Counted from the stretch's first letter, positions 42,708 to 56,009 are shown. The stretch is 64,000 bases of DNA from Elymus sibiricus (GCA_039707655.1 CM077666.1:285003166-285067165); one strand, 5' to 3'. Notes: generated by a model from the sequence alone, not told the origin. Translations and numbers: made by a program.

Positions 42708-45700
42708 TGTGACACCCTGGTTTTTCCCAACTTTTCTTTCAAAAACCCCTTTTGAAATTCTGGCTTGGATTTTGATTTGAGTGGCTCTATGGACTTAAAA
42801 CTTGGGATTATTCTTACTTTCCTTTCCCCAGTGATCCAAGCACCCAAAAACTTCTCTCAAGCCATGCTATTCCCTTTCTTGCTCAATCTCAATTTTATTC
42901 CAATTAAAATATTCCTTTTCTATTAAAGGAATAGCCCTTTTTCCCTAGGATGTGACGCAACCTATATTTCTGTCCTCCCAAAAATTCCAGGAAAATTCTC
43001 ATAAATTCTTTGGACCATACGAATCTTGGATATGTGAAAATATTCAAGATTCCATGCTCATGGTGAGCACACCATCCAATCTTTCTTTCTGGCCACAATT
43101 TCAGTTTGTGAAGCAACTATATTTTATATTGCTCCAAAAATTCTGAAATTAATCCAGGACATTCTCCTATTCATATTAGCATACTCCACCAAATTTTGGC
43201 CCATTTCATTTAGCCATTTTTTCTATAAAATTCCTCCAAGCTTCTGTCCAGTAGAAAGCATTGTGAAGGAAGTACCATTTATACTTGTCCAAATGGTATG
43301 AAATTTTTATAGTATCCTAATGCCACTCAATAACCCACAAATACCAAATTTCAGCTCTAGGAGCCCATCCATGTGAGTGCATCTTTATCAACTAGTTTCT
43401 GGACCACAGAAGCAGTTGTGAAGCAACTACATCCAAAGCTTGACCATTTGGTTTGAAATTTTCCCAGTATGGGCACCTTCCTACTACATTTCAGTGTGAC
43501 AAATTTTCCCACTCAAAACCCTAGCTATTTCTCCCTAGTTTCTTGCCCAAGTTTCTATCCAGAAACTTGTCTGGAAGCTGGCCAGCTGTCCAAGCCACCT
43601 CTTGCCGAACCAGTTGCACAAGGAGGTCACTGGACAGAAGGACTATCGCGTAGACACGACCGAACGGGCCAGAGCACACCACGTGCGCCAATGCACCCAG
43701 TGACCACGCGTCTGCCAGGGCCAAAGTCGCGCTCTGCGCACCGACCACGTCGGACACGACCACTCCGGCCACCTCACGCTGCCCCTCCTTGTCCCGTCGT
43801 GCCGACGTCGTCGCCTCCACCCACGTACCCCCTCCAGAACCCTCTGCCTTATCCGGCAAGGCTCGCCGCCACACACGGCCAAGTTCGCCCACGGGCAGAA
43901 CAGGGCGCCGCGGTCGCCGCCATTGTCCGCATGCCCTTAATGGCTTAGGACCCGTCCCGTCGCTCCTAGCGTCTCCCGTCACCTCCCCACGTGGCCCGGG
44001 TGCCAGCGCGACGGCCAGCTCAACGCGGAACGCCGGAGTTGTCTCCTCGGCGGCATCCAGTGCGGGTATCGATCTCCGGCTATAAAAGCCGCCCCCGAGC
44101 CCTCCCTCTCCTCATCACTCGAGCTTCCCCTCTCCTAATCGTCACCCAGCAGCGCCAGAGCCAGCCAGGAGGGCCTCCTTCTCCGTCTCCGGCGAGGTGC
44201 TCCGCCGTTCTGCTCCTGTTCTCCAGCTCGACCCCGTCCACCCTAGCTCCAACCAAGCCCACCCCTGAGGTCGTGGTGATCCACTAATCCTCCCCAGCCA
44301 CCCCGTTGCTCGAGTGCTCGCCGGAGTCGCCGGATCGGCCGACGCCCGTGGCTCGCCGCCGCCTGAGAAGAAGGGGCCGACGCCGTCCGGCCATCTCCCG
44401 ACAAGCTGCGGGTATGGGAGAGCTCGCCGTCGTCTGCTCATTCCATCCCTGCCTTCGCCCAGCTCCGCCGTGGCCTCTATGCCGGTGAATGCCGCCGGTG
44501 AGCTCCGCCATCCCCTGTTCCCTCTCCCTCTCTATTTAAAACTGACAGGGGGCCCCACCTGTCAGTGACTCCCATCGCGCCCGAAGCGGTATGCTAGTGG
44601 AGGTGTACTCTGGTTTTACGCCTTCGACGTGGCCGCTCTAGGGTTTTCTGATTTTTCTGTTAATTTCAAATAAATCCAGAAATTTGACTAAACTTTGGCC
44701 AGCAATATCTTTTAAACCATAAGTCCATATTTGCTCATTTTTTTGCATTATTTTTCTTATGAGCTCCTCTATTTGCTATAAAATTTTGGTATTTTTTTGC
44801 TGTCTAGAATTTCTGGCCAGAGGAAAAAGCTATCTGTGATATTTACAAATGTGTTCAAAATATTTTTTCGAGAGTGATTTTGACTAGTTGGTGAAGACTA
44901 GGTGTTTTCCCACTCCCCTGGTGCAAGGCAAGCCACAACTCTCATTTGCATAATTGCATTGCAATATCATGGTTTAAATAATTATTTTCATGCTAAAATT
45001 TGAAATATTGATAAGTGAGTAGGTCATGCAACACCTGGGGAAATTCTTGGATATGTTGCTGTCATAGTGATGACTAAGGTGTTAGTAGTTAGTAGTTTTC
45101 AAGTTTGATGATGTCATGATACAGTCGGATTAAGAGATTACCGTCTATGATTATTTTGTGATCCCGCCCGGCAATTGTGGCTATGGAATTGGTAGCAGTA
45201 GTTTGATCATGATACTCATTGGATCACTAGTTGGCTATTGTTATAATTTGGATCACTTTAATTCTGGAGTATCAGTTATGGCGGAAAGATTACTTGGGGG
45301 ATAAATTCCTTCATTGTTGATCAAGTGCCACTGAACCAAGCTGTCCAGTGCAGCCACATCTGCCGGAATGGGACGGCCTTAACTTGGGCTAACCTTGTGC
45401 TCTTTTATCGGTACCACCAAAGAGGGGAAGTTATGCGTGCGTGCTACCCTGATTAGGTAGACGACTATAACCTTGTGAGCCCGGTTTGGTTATTGAGCTC
45501 AGGTCCCCGTTTGGGACAGGTTGTATGGCCACGACAGTGGCAGGTGTCAGAAGTGACACAGGGGCCACCCAGGGCATGACCTCGGAGAGGATGTGTCGGT
45601 GGTGCGGTAGAAGAGTCACATGTTAGGCAGGTTTCGTTGTACTAATGTCCATGGTGTGGGTAAAGTGCGCAACCTCTACAGAGTGTAAGAATCTATTTGA

Positions 45701-46455
45701 ATAGCCGAGTCCACAGTATTGGACACAGTTCGCACTAAGTCACACTGTCTGATCAACACCAATGAGGGAATGACGTGTTAATGATGGAAGAACTCGTCTC
45801 AGTATGGTGAGGTAACCGCTTGACCGAAAGCCACTGGTAATGTTTGTAGGCAATCTCGGGAATGATCATCCGATGTCTTGAGGTGACCATGAGTTGGTCG
45901 CAAGAGTAAGTGGTTCAACCGAGTAGCCAAGATTAAAGTGGTTCCGGTGACTTTAGCAAGGGTGACTTTTGTAGATAGTTTAGCAATAGCATGTCATTAT
46001 TTTATTCCACCCTTTTTAATAACATTTGAATCTGATCTAATCATGATTACTATGATGTTGTTATGTCTTGATGCTCTTGTCTGTTGTGAGCTTGCGAGTA
46101 CATTCAAAGTACTCACCTGGCGTGTCATGCCAGTTTGCAGGTGCTGCCGTGTTTTCATAGTCCAAGGATTCCGAGTTGCGAGCTAGGACGTGTCCCAGCC
46201 AGAGTCCCTGCGGAGTGGAGCCCATCTCCGTCGTCATGGTTCCGCTGCTAGAAGTTGTGCCGCTGCTAGCATAGAGCTACCATAGCTAGCGAAGCATTGC
46301 CGGTGTACCCCTTTGTAATACCCCAAACACTTGTACTCCAACTATTAGTAATAAAGAGCTGATTTGTTCTATGCCAAGCAGTGCTGTATTCCAGAAGACT
46401 TGATCTCTGGGCTGGAATACTAGGTGCTCGAGTGACTCTGAGCCACGGTGACACA
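42708..46455 (+). repeat. 3' LTR, 3748 bp, with gene-like promoter
   Basis: Starts TGTGACACCCTGG and ends CACGGTGACACA. The middle (43600-44580) is strongly G+C-rich and contains TATAAAAG at 44081-44088, a C-rich 5' UTR-like stretch and the inverted repeat CTGACAGG...CCTGTCAG (44542-44565). Downstream is A+T-rich. A late TAATAAAG near 46346 could serve polyadenylation. ORFs in the G+C-rich part overlap on both strands and are not recognisable proteins. Confidence 0.8.
44081..44088 (+). promoter_or_regulatory. TATA box inside the 3.75 kb LTR
   Basis: CCGGCTATAAAAGCCGCCCC, embedded in a CpG-rich region upstream of a pyrimidine-rich leader, looks like a host-type core promoter. Confidence 0.6.
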
Positions 46456-46460
46456 CATGA

Positions 46461-49334
46461 TGCTCTCTTTGTGTTTCAATTATTATCTTTCACGAGAGCA
46501 TCATTGAAATCTCAAGCTTATCTTAATGGCTATAAAGAAAGAGCTTGTTGGGAGACAACCCAATAAACTTTTTATTCTGTTTTTGTGTGTTTACACAATT
46601 ATAGCCTCTGTTATGATTGTGTTTTTATCTTTTAATTAGTGTTTGTGCCAAGTAATGCCTTTGGGATGATTTGGAAGATAGTATGACTGATGCAGTTGGA
46701 AAACAGAACTTTTGCATCTAGTGCTGGAATTTTGATTTTTCGCTGGAGCATCAGAACCTTCTGAATGTTTTACACAATATTGATATATGAATTTCCCACG
46801 TTTTCCTATTTTTTCAGAATTTTTGGATTGACAGAATTATGACGTTAATTCAGATCTTTACAGACTGTTCTGTTTTAGATAGATTTTGTTTTTGTTGCAT
46901 AGTTTGCCTATTTTGATGAATCTATGGATCGTATCGGGGGGTATGAGTCATGGAGAAGTTGGAGTACAGTATCATTATGCCAATATTAAATATTAATCAA
47001 TTTACAACAGCACCTAAAGTTTAATATTTATTTGTTATACTAACGAATCTCACGAGGTTTTTGTTGTGTTTTGTGTGCTGAAGTTTTCAAGTTTTGGGTG
47101 AGACTACGATGGATAAAGGAATAAGGAGCAGCAAGAGACTAAGCTTGGGGATGCCCAAGGCACCCCAAGGTAATATTCAAGGAAGACTCAAGCGTCTAAG
47201 CTTGGGGATGCCCCGGATGGCATCCCCTCTTTCGTCTACAATCTATCGGTAACTCACTTTGGAGCTATATTTTTATTCATCACATGATATGTGTTTTACT
47301 TGGAGCGTCTTGTGATATAGTTTATTTGCTTTTTAGTTTCTCACAATCATCTTTGCTGAACACACCTTTTTGAGAGGGACACACATTATTCGTGATTTGT
47401 TAGAATACTCTATGTGCTTCACTTATATCTTTTGAGCTAGGCAGTTGCTCTAGTGCTTCACTTATATCTTTTAGAGCACGGCGGTGGTTATATTTTAAAG
47501 AAATAGTTGCACTCTCATGCTTCACTTATATATTTTTGAGAATCTAATCAAAAGAAATGGTAATATGCACGGGTTATGAATTTGGTCCTAATATGATAGG
47601 TATTCAAGAGGGATATAATAAAAACTTTCATGTAGATCATTGAATTTGATAAGTTTGATTCCTTGCAATAGTTTTGCGATATTAAGATGGTAATATGTGC
47701 GAGGTGCTAGTAGATAATTGTGGTTTAGTAAGAATATTGGTGTTAAGGTTTGTGATTCCCGAAGCATGCACGTATGGTCTGTCGTTATGCTAAGAAGTTG
47801 GAGCATGATTTATTATTGATTGTCTACCTTATGAGTGGCGGTTGGGGACGAGCGATGGTCTTTTCCTACAAATCTACCCCCCTAGGGGCATGGCTAGTAG
47901 CACTTTGCTTCGAGGGCTAATAAACTTTTGCAATAATTATGTGAGTTCTTTATGACTAATGTGAGTCCATGGAATATACGCACTCTCACCTTTCCGCAAT
48001 TTGCCAGCCTCTTCGGTACCGTGCATTGCCCTTTCTCACATCGAGAGTTGGTGCAAACTTCGCCGGTGCATCCAAACCCCGTGATATGATATGCTCTATC
48101 ACACATAAGCCTCCTTATATCTTCCTCAAAACAGCCACCATACCTACCTATCATGGCATTTCCATAGCCATTCCGAGATATATTGCCATGCAACTTCCAC
48201 CGTTCCATTTTTATGACACACGTCGTCATTGTCATATTGCTTTGCGTGATCATATAGCTGACATAGTATTTGTGGCTCAGCCACCGTTCATCATTTTTTA
48301 TACATGTTACTCTAATATCATTGCACATCCTAGTACACTGCCAGAGGCATTCATATAGAGTCATATTTTGTTCTAGTTTCGAGTTGTAATTTTCTGTTAA
48401 GTTGTAAGTAAATAGAAATATGATGATCATCATTATTAGATCATTGTCCTAGTGAGGAAATAATAATAAAAAGAGGCCAAAAAGAGCCCACGAAAAAAAG
48501 GAAAAGGAAAAAAAGGAAAAAAAGGAAAGAAAAAAAAGAGAAAAAATGAGAGAAAAAGAGAGAAGGGGCAATGTTACTATCCTTTTCCATACTTGTGCTT
48601 CAAAGTAGCAACATGTTTTTCATATACAGAGTCTCCTATTTTGTCACTTTCATACACTAGTGGGAATTTTTCATTATAGAACTTGGCTTGTATATTCCGA
48701 TGATGGGCTTCCTCAAATGCCCGAGGTCTTCATGAGCAAGCAAGTTGGATGCACGCCCACTTAGTTTTCATGTTGAGCTTTCATACACTTATAGCTCTTA
48801 GTGCATCCGTTGCATGGCAATCCCTACTCCTCGCATTGACATCAATTGATGGGCATCTCCATAGCCCGTTGATTAGCCTCGTCGATGTGAGACTATCTTC
48901 TTAATTTTGACTTCCCCTTATTAATCCCTACCACCACATTCTATTACACCCATAGTGCTATATCCATGGCTTGCGCTCATGTATTGCGTGGGGGTTGAAA
49001 AAGCTGAAGCGCGTTAAAAAGTATGAACCAATTGCTCGGCTTGTCATCGGGGTAGTGCATGATAAATACTTTGTGTTAAGAAGATGGAGCGTGACAGGAT
49101 TATATGATTTTGGAGGGATAACATTCTTTAGCATTTTTATTTTGAAAGACATGATTGTTTGTTAGTATGCCTGAGTATTGATGTCTTTATATCAAACTAT
49201 AGACTATTGCTTTGAATCATTCAGATCTTATTATTCATACCGTAAGAGAGATTACATGATGAAACATGTTAGGTAGCATTCCACATCAAAAATTATGTTT
49301 TTATCATTTACCTACTTGAGGACGAGCAGGAATT
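46461..49334 (+). other. 3' internal region of Gypsy B, non-coding
   Basis: After the end of the ORF (stop near 46566) and CTTGTTGGGAGACAACCCA, this 2.8 kb holds paired AAGCTTGGGGATGCC segments (47140-47220). A 130-codon plus frame at 47969-48358 (SHLSAICQPLRYRALPFLTS) is not a recognisable protein. A purine-only stretch of A and G runs (48478-48570) follows, then CCTACTTGAGGACGAGCAGG before the PPT. Otherwise nothing recognised. Confidence 0.65.
48478..48570 (+). repeat. Purine-rich (A/G) tract in Gypsy B
   Basis: About 90 bp of nearly uninterrupted purines, built from GAAAAAAAGGAAAGG-like units, ahead of the 3' terminus of the element. Such tracts are common in the 3' regions of Athila-type elements. 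Confidence 0.7.
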
Positions 49335-49349
49335 AAGCTTGGGGATGCT
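49335..49349 (+). other. Polypurine tract of Gypsy B
   Basis: AAGCTTGGGGATGCT abuts the 3' LTR start TGATACATC. The same AAGCTTGGGGATGC string is repeated upstream at 47142-47155 and 47197-47210. Confidence 0.65.
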
Positions 49350-50912
49350 TGATACATCTCCTACATATCTATAATTTTTTATTGTTCCATGCTATTATAG
49401 TATCAATCTTGGATGTTTATTATGCAATTATATGCCATTATATTTCATTTTTTGGGACTAATCTATTAACCGAGTGCCCAGTGCCAGTTGCTGTTTTTTT
49501 GCTTGTTTTTGCCTTTTCAGAAAATCATTATCAAACGGAGTCCAAACGAAGAAAAAACTTTGGATTAATTTTTTCTCGACCAGAAGGAACCCTCGAAGCT
49601 TCGGGAGAAGACCAGACGAGCCACGAGGGAGCGACAAGCTCGGAAGGCGTGCCCTGGGGGTAGGGGGCGCCCCCAGACTTGTGGGCCCCTCGTGGCACAT
49701 CGTGACCTAATTCCAACGCTATAATTCCCAAATATTACCAATATACCAGAGGGACAGAAGAGAAAACCTTTCCGCCACCGCAAGCCTCTGTTCTTCCGCG
49801 ATCCCATCTGGAGGCCTTTTCCGGTACTCTGGCAGAGGGGGAATCGATCACGGAGGGCTTCTTCATCAACCTTGCTGCCATTCCAATGATGTGTGAGTAG
49901 TTTACCACAGACCTACGGGTCCATAGCTAGTAGCTAGATGGCTTCTTCTCTCTCTTTGATCTTCAATACCATGTTCTCCTCGATGTTCTTGGAGTTCTAT
50001 CCGATGTAATCTTCTTTTGCGGCGTGTTTGTTGGGATCCGATGAATTATGAGTTGATGATCAGATTATTCATGAGAAATATTTGAGTCTTCTCTGAATTC
50101 TTTTATGCATGACTGTTATAGCCTTGTATTTCTCTCCGATCTATCGATTTGGTTTGGTCAACTAGATTGGTTTATCTTGCAATGGGAGAGGTGTTTTGTA
50201 ATGGGTTCAATCTTGCGGTGCTCAATCCCAGTGACAGAAAGGGACATGACACGTATTTGTATTGTTGCCATTAAGGATAAAAAGATGGGGTTTAATCATA
50301 TTGCTTGAGTTTACTTTGTCTACATCATGTCATCTTGCTTAAGGCGTTACTCTATTTTTATTAACTTAATACCCTAGATGCATGCTGAATAGCGGTCGAT
50401 GGGTGGAGTAATAGTAGTACATGCATGCAGGAGTCGGTCTACTTGTCTCGGACGTGATGCCTATATACATGATCATTGCCATGAATCCGTCATAATTATT
50501 TGCTTTTCTATCAATTGCCCAACAGTAATTTGTTTACCCACCGTATGCTATGTGTTCTAGAGAGAAGCCTCTAGTGAAAACTATGGCCCCTGGGTCTACT
50601 TTTATCATATATTAAAATCCAAAAATACGTTGCTGCAATTTATTTACTTTTATTTTATTTAGTATTTTACTTTATCTATCTATCGCTATTAGAATTAATC
50701 CTTGCAAGTAACCGCTAAGAGGATTGACAACTCTCTTATTTGCGTTGGGTGCAAGTGTTTGCTTTTGTGTGTGCAGGTGATGCTAAAGGATTTTGTGTGG
50801 TTCTCCTACTGGATTGATAACCTTGGTTCTTAACTGAGGGAAATACTTATCTCTACTATACTGCATCATCCTCTCCTCTTCGGGGAAATACCAACGCAGT
50901 CTACAAGTAGCA
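49350..50912 (+). repeat. 3' LTR of Gypsy B
   Basis: TGATACATCTCC to ACAAGTAGCA, 1563 bp, then the target duplication CTTAT. Its stem-loop is at about 49626-49690. Alignment with 22104-23056 plus 38127-38739 shows the 5' LTR to be complete once the Copia is removed. Confidence 0.92.
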
Positions 50913-51647
50913 CTTATTATAGGCAATTTACCCCAAGTGGTTTTGCTGCATCCATGAGGCCTCCTATATTTGAAGGTGTGCACTATAAGAGGTGCCGTGT
51001 GAGAGCAGTTCTATGGTTTCAAACTATGAGCTGCTATGACGCCAATCTTGGCAAACCTGAAGGAGATCTTGATCCTCAACAGGAACAAGCTTTTCAGAAA
51101 ACTGATACCCTGTTTAAGCCTACTCTCTTGAGTGTTCTTGGTGAGAACATAGTTGATGCTTATGCATCAATTGATAATGGAAAGATATGTGGGATGCACT
51201 CGAGGCCAAGTTTGGGGTCTCGGATGCCGGCACTGAGCTGTATATCATGGAACAATTCTATGACTACAGGATGACTGATGAGCGCTCCGTGGTTGAGCAA
51301 GCTCATGAGATACAGTCATTTGCTAGAGAACTTGAGCACTTCAATTGTATGTTACCGGACAAGTTTGTTGCCGGAGGCATCATCACTAAGCTTCCTCCCT
51401 CATGGAGGAACTTTGCTACATCTGTGAAACACAAGAGACAGGAGTTTTCCGTTCCAGATCTCATTGGTACTCTTGATGTGGAAGAAAAGGCAAGAGCAAA
51501 AGACACACGCGCTCGAGGTATTGAGGGAGGTTCTAGTGCTAATTTGGTACAGAAGAAAAACTTCCAGCCCCACAAGTTCAAGAACAAGGGCAAGTTTGAT
51601 GGTAAAGGAAAGTTTGATGGGAAGAATAAGGCTTCACAGCACACCAA
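50913..51647 (+). pseudogene. gag: Outer Copia gag (main part)
   Basis: After Gypsy B the outer Copia gag resumes: YYRQFTPSGFAASMRPPIF, AVLWFQTMSCYDANLGKPEG, FKPTLLSVLGENIVDAYASI. After a frame change near 51187 it reads MWDALEAKFGVSDAGTELYI, ERSVVEQAHEIQSFARELEH, KLPPSWRNFATSVKHKRQEF and a Lys-rich stretch KKNFQPHKFKNKGKFDG. The first codons lie before Gypsy B, from about 22079, where the expected ATG is ATT. Gypsy C cuts it at 51647, and the zinc knuckle follows at 61225. Gag forms the particle. Lost start, frameshift and two insertions make it non-functional. Confidence 0.85.
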
Positions 51648-53067
51648 TGATACGTCCCAAACGTATCTACTTTTCCAAACACTTTTGCTCTGGTTTTGGA
51701 CTCTAATTTGCATGATTTGAATGGAACTAACCCGGACTGACGCTGTTTTCAGTAGAATTGCCATGGTGTTATTTTTGTGCAAAAATAAAAGTTCTCGGAT
51801 GGACCTGAAAATTTACGGAGAATTATTTCAGAATATATAAAAAAATACTAGCGAAGAGAATTACCAGAGGAGGGCCACCCAGGCGCCACAAGCCCAGGGG
51901 GCGCACCCACCCCCCCAGGGCCCGCCTACCAGGCTTGTGGGCCCCTGGCAGCTCCGGCAACCCTAACTCCAATGCTATAAGTAACTATTCGCCCAGAAAA
52001 AAATCAGAGAGAAGGAATCATCACGTTTTACGATACGAAGCCGCCACAACCTCCTGTTCTTCACCGGGAGGGCTGATCTGGAGTCTGTTTGGGGCTTCGG
52101 AGAGGAGGATTCGACACCGTCGTCATCATCAAGCATCCTCCATCACCAATTTCATGATGCTCACCACCGTGTGTGAGTAATTTCTTCGTAGGCTTGCTGG
52201 ACTGTGATGGGTTGGATGAGATTTATCATGTAATCGAGTCAATTTGTTAGGGCTTTGATCCCTAGTATCCACTATGTTCTGAGATTGATGTTGCTATGAC
52301 TTTGCTATGCTTAATGCTTGTCACTAGGGCCCGAGTGCCATGATTTCAGATCTGAACCCTTTATGTTTTCATGAATATATTTGTGTTCTTGATCCTATCT
52401 TGCAAGTTATATGCACCTATTACGTGCTATGATCCGCATACCCCAAGGTGACAATAATTGGGATTCTTTCCGGTGATTACCGTAGTTTGAGGAGTTCATG
52501 TATTCACTATGTGTTAATGCTTTGTTCTGGTTCTCTATTAAAAGGATGCCTTAATATCCCTTAGATTTCCTTATGGACCCCGCTGCCACGGGAGGGTAGG
52601 ACAAAAGATGTCATGCAAGTTCTTACTATAAGCACGTATGACTATATACGGAATACATGCCTACATTACATTGATGAATTGGAGATATTGTGTATCGCCC
52701 TAGGTTGTGACTGTTACATGATGAATGTCATCCAACATAATTATCCATCACCGATCTAATGCCTACGCTTTTCGCATATTGATCTTTGCTAAGTTACTTT
52801 CGTTGCTGCTGCTGTTACAATCACTACAAAACTGCTACTATTACTGTCTTTGTCACTATTGCTACTGTTATTACTGTTATCAAACTATCATACTACTATG
52901 CTACTAAATACTTTGCTGCAGATATTTAGTTCTCCAGGTGTGGTTGAATTGACAACTCAACTGCTAATACTCACAAATATTCTTTGGCTCCCCTTGTGTC
53001 GAATCAATAAATCTGGGTGAAATACTACCCGCGAAAACTGTTGCGATCCCCTATATATGTTGAATCA
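51648..53067 (+). repeat. 5' LTR of Gypsy C
   Basis: TGATACGTCCCAAACG to TATATGTTGAATCA, 1420 bp. The stem-loop is at 51884-51943, and TATA-like GCTATAAGTAAC near 51974. The 3' end differs from that of the 3' LTR (TACTTGTGGGTTATCA), and the usual PBS does not follow. Confidence 0.85.
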
Positions 53068-53093
53068 CTTGGGATTTATATCTATTGATCACT

Positions 53094-55849
53094 ATGAAGA
53101 ATCTGAAAGACGCAAAGACCAAGATCGTTCCCTCTAAGATGAGGGGAGGTAAGGAACTGCCATCTAGCTCCACACTTGATTCACCTTCTGTTTTGAGTAG
53201 GCTTGTGACACCACCACCTGCTATTCATTCTGATATGTCGCAAGTTATTGATGATACTACTTCTGCTATGAATGAAACTATTGATGATGCTAGTACTATG
53301 CTTGATAATACTGTGCCACTAGGTGAATTTCTTGATGAACAAATTGCTAAAGCCAAAAAAACTGAAAATGCTGAAACTTCTGAAAATTATGATTCACCTG
53401 TTATGCCTAGTCCTCCTACTAGAGTTGAAATGCCTAAGACACCAGATGGTTATGTTTTTGATGGAGAGACAGCTAGGGCAATTCTTGCTTGTAATGACAG
53501 AGATGATGTTAGAAAATTGCTTGCTAAGATGAAAGAAAAATCTATGATGGGGAGAATGAAATATGACCCTAAGTTTGCTACTTCTCCTATATTTGTTACC
53601 GATAAGGATTATGAATTCTCTGTTGATCCTGAGTTGATTACTTCGGTTGAATCTGATCCTTTTCATTGTTATGAAACTGAAACTGTTGTGGCACACCTTA
53701 CTAAATTGAATGATATTGCCACCCTATTTGCTCATGAGGAAAAAATTCGCTATTACTATATTCTTAAGTTGTTTCCTTTCTCATTAAAGGGTGATGCTAA
53801 GAAATGGTTTAATACTCTTGCTCCTGGTTGTGTGCGTAGTCCCCAGGATTATATATATTACTTCTCTGAGAAATATTTTCCTGCTCATAAGAAACAAGAT
53901 GCCTTACAGGAAATATTTAACTTTGTGCAAATTGAAGAAGAGAATCTCTCCCAAGCTTGGGGGAGGCTTCTCCAATTACTTAATGCTTTGCCTGATCATC
54001 CTCTTAAGAAAAATGAAATACTTGATATCTTTTATAATGGACTAACCGATGCTTCTAGGGACTACCTAGATAGTTGTGCTGGTTGTGTTTTCAGGGAACA
54101 AACTGTTGGATAGGCTGAAGAACTATTGAATAATATATTGAGAAATGACGATGATTGGACACTTCCTGAACCACCACCTAAGCCAACTCTAAAGAAGAGA
54201 GGTATTCTATTCCTCAGTCCAGAAGATATGCAAGAAGCTAAGAAATCCATGAAAGAAAAGGGTATTAAAGCTGAAGATGTTAAGAATTTACCACCTATTG
54301 AAGAAATACATGGACTTGATATCCCGACACAGGTAGTAGAGGTAAATTCTCTTCGTAGATTCAATGAAAGTGATATTCCTTATAATAAATCTGCTAGTCA
54401 ATGCTTGGATGAATTTGATAATTACGTTGTTAAGCAGAAAAATTCAATATGTATGTTAGCAATCAATTAAAACGAAATGCCATCATGATTGATCGCTTGA
54501 GTGATTTGATGTTTAGAACTGCTAATGATGTTAAATGGTTAAGTAAACATGCTTCTATGGTTCAGACTCAACTAGAACAAATTGCTAAGTCACAAAATGA
54601 TTTGCTTGATGAGATGAATAATAAAATGAATGATCATGCTGCTAGAGTTGTTACTAGAGAAGGTAGAATGACTCAGGATCCTCTATATCCTGAAGGCCAC
54701 CCTAAAAGAATTGAACAGGATTCTCAAAGAATTAGTACTGATGCACCTAGTCCATCTAAGAAGAAAAAGAAAAAGAAAAATGATAGGACTTTGCATGCTT
54801 CTAGTGAACCTGAGATAGAAAAACCTGCTGAGAATCAAAATGATGTTTCTATTTCTGATGCTGAGACACAATCTGGTAATGAACATACACCTAGTGATAA
54901 TGATAATGATAATGATAATGATAATGAAGATGTTCATGTTGATGCTCAACCAGATAATGATGTAGAAATAGAACCTGTTGTTGATCTTGATAACCCACCT
55001 CCTAAGAATAAAAGATATGATAAAAGAGACTTTGTTGCTAGAAAACATGGGAAAGAAAGAGAACCATGGGTTCAGAAACCTATGCCTTTTCCCTCTAAAC
55101 CATCTAAAAACAAGGATGAGGAAGATTTTGAGCGCTTTGTTGAAATGCTTAGACCTGTCTTTTTGCGAACTCGCTTGATTGATATGTTGAAAATATCTCC
55201 CTATGCTAAATACATGAAAGATATTGTCACAAATAAAAGAAAAATACCAGAAGCTGAAATTTCCACCATGCTTGCAAATTATTATTTTAAGGGTGGAGTA
55301 CCTAAGAAACTAGGAGATCCAGGAATACCTAGTATACCATGCTCCATTAAAAGAAGTTATGTTAAAACTGCTTTATGTGATTTGGGAGCCGGTGTTAGTG
55401 TTATGCCTTTCTATTTATATAGAAGAATTGATTTGAATAAGCTTACACCTATTGAAATATCTTTGCAAATGGCTGATAAATCAACTGCTATACCTATTGG
55501 AATTTGCGAGGACGTGCCTGTTGTAGTTGCAAACGTTACTATCTTAACAGACTTTATTATACTTGATATGCCCGAGGACGACAACATGTCGATTATCCTT
55601 GGTAGACCTTTTCAGAATACTGCAAGGGCTATTATTGATTGCAACAAAAGCAAGGTTACATTTCATGTCAATGGTAATGAGCATACGGTTTATTTTCCGA
55701 AGAAACAAAGTTCGGTGAATGGTATCAATTGTATTGAAAAAGTTTCGACAATCACTATTGGAGGTTTCAAATTTCCTCTTCCTACTTTCAAAAAGAAATA
55801 TGAAATCCTTATCGTTGGGGAAATGCATATCCCCGTTGAGGTAACATAG
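53094..55849 (+). pseudogene. gag-pro: Gypsy C gag and aspartic protease
   Basis: ATG at 53094 (MKNLKDAKTKIVPSKMRGGK). Gag core at 53690-54060: LTKLNDIATLFAHEEKIRYY, LFPFSLKGDAKKWFNTLAPG, YYFSEKYFPAHKKQDALQEI, WGRLLQLLNALPDHPLKKNE. One TAG (54111-54113) interrupts the frame and it continues EELLNNILRNDDDWTLPEPP. A one-base frameshift near 54440 moves to NMYVSNQLKRNAIMIDRLSD, followed by Lys-rich and acidic Asp/Asn repeats (54890-54930). The protease shows ALCDLGAGVSVMP, with DLG where DTG/DSG is usual, and MSIILGRPFQNTARAIID. It ends at 55849 without entering RT. Gag forms particles and the protease cleaves the polyprotein. Only two lesions, so fairly young. Confidence 0.85.
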
Positions 55850-56009
55850 TGTTATATGAAAATTCTTCGGTTTCATGTCACTCGGAAATAGTTTGTCAAT
55901 AAGACTTGATCAACCTTATTAATGGATTCTTTTTGAGGGCATGTGGTCAATGAATTTAGTAGGCACAACTTTCTGTACCTACCTTTTGCTCTCTATTATT
56001 TGTAGTTGA

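Larger units (their letters stand above)
39806..46455 (+). mobile_element. LTR element with 3.75 kb LTR, non-coding (LARD-like)
   Basis: Flanked by CATGA (39801-39805 and 46456-46460), which together with the resumed ORF of Gypsy B (...HMLHD/ALFVF) proves the insertion boundaries. The 3' LTR is 42708-46455. The 5' LTR is reduced to its first roughly 320 bp (39806-40122), colinear with 42708 onward. The internal 40145-42690 has no coding capacity I can identify and ends in a PPT. This is a large non-autonomous element damaged by deletion. The family is not named. Confidence 0.85.
22104..50912 (+). mobile_element. Gypsy B, Athila-like non-autonomous element with nested insertions
   Basis: Both LTRs and a perfect 5 bp target duplication CTTAT (22099-22103 and 50913-50917) delimit this element. 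Its 5' LTR is split by the BARE-type Copia (23057-38121) and its internal region by the giant-LTR element (39806-46455). Without these it is about 7 kb. It has a PBS, a non-canonical ORF region, a long 3' non-coding region and a PPT, but no gag-pol domains I can recognise, so it must have moved with another element's enzymes. It sits in codons just after the start of gag of the outer Copia. Confidence 0.9.

Noticed and set aside
43469..44568. Overlapping G+C-rich ORFs on both strands (up to 159 codons)
   Set aside because: No domain, ORFs on both strands at the same place and location in a TATA-containing LTR region. Explained by base composition.
47969..48358. 129-codon ORF in the Gypsy B 3' region
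   Set aside because: No recognised domain, in the non-coding 3' part of the element and preceded by stops. Left as unannotated sequence.
54683..55048. Minus-strand Ile-rich ORF resembling a membrane protein
   Set aside because: It is the antisense of the Asp/Asn (GATAAT) repeat in gag of Gypsy C.
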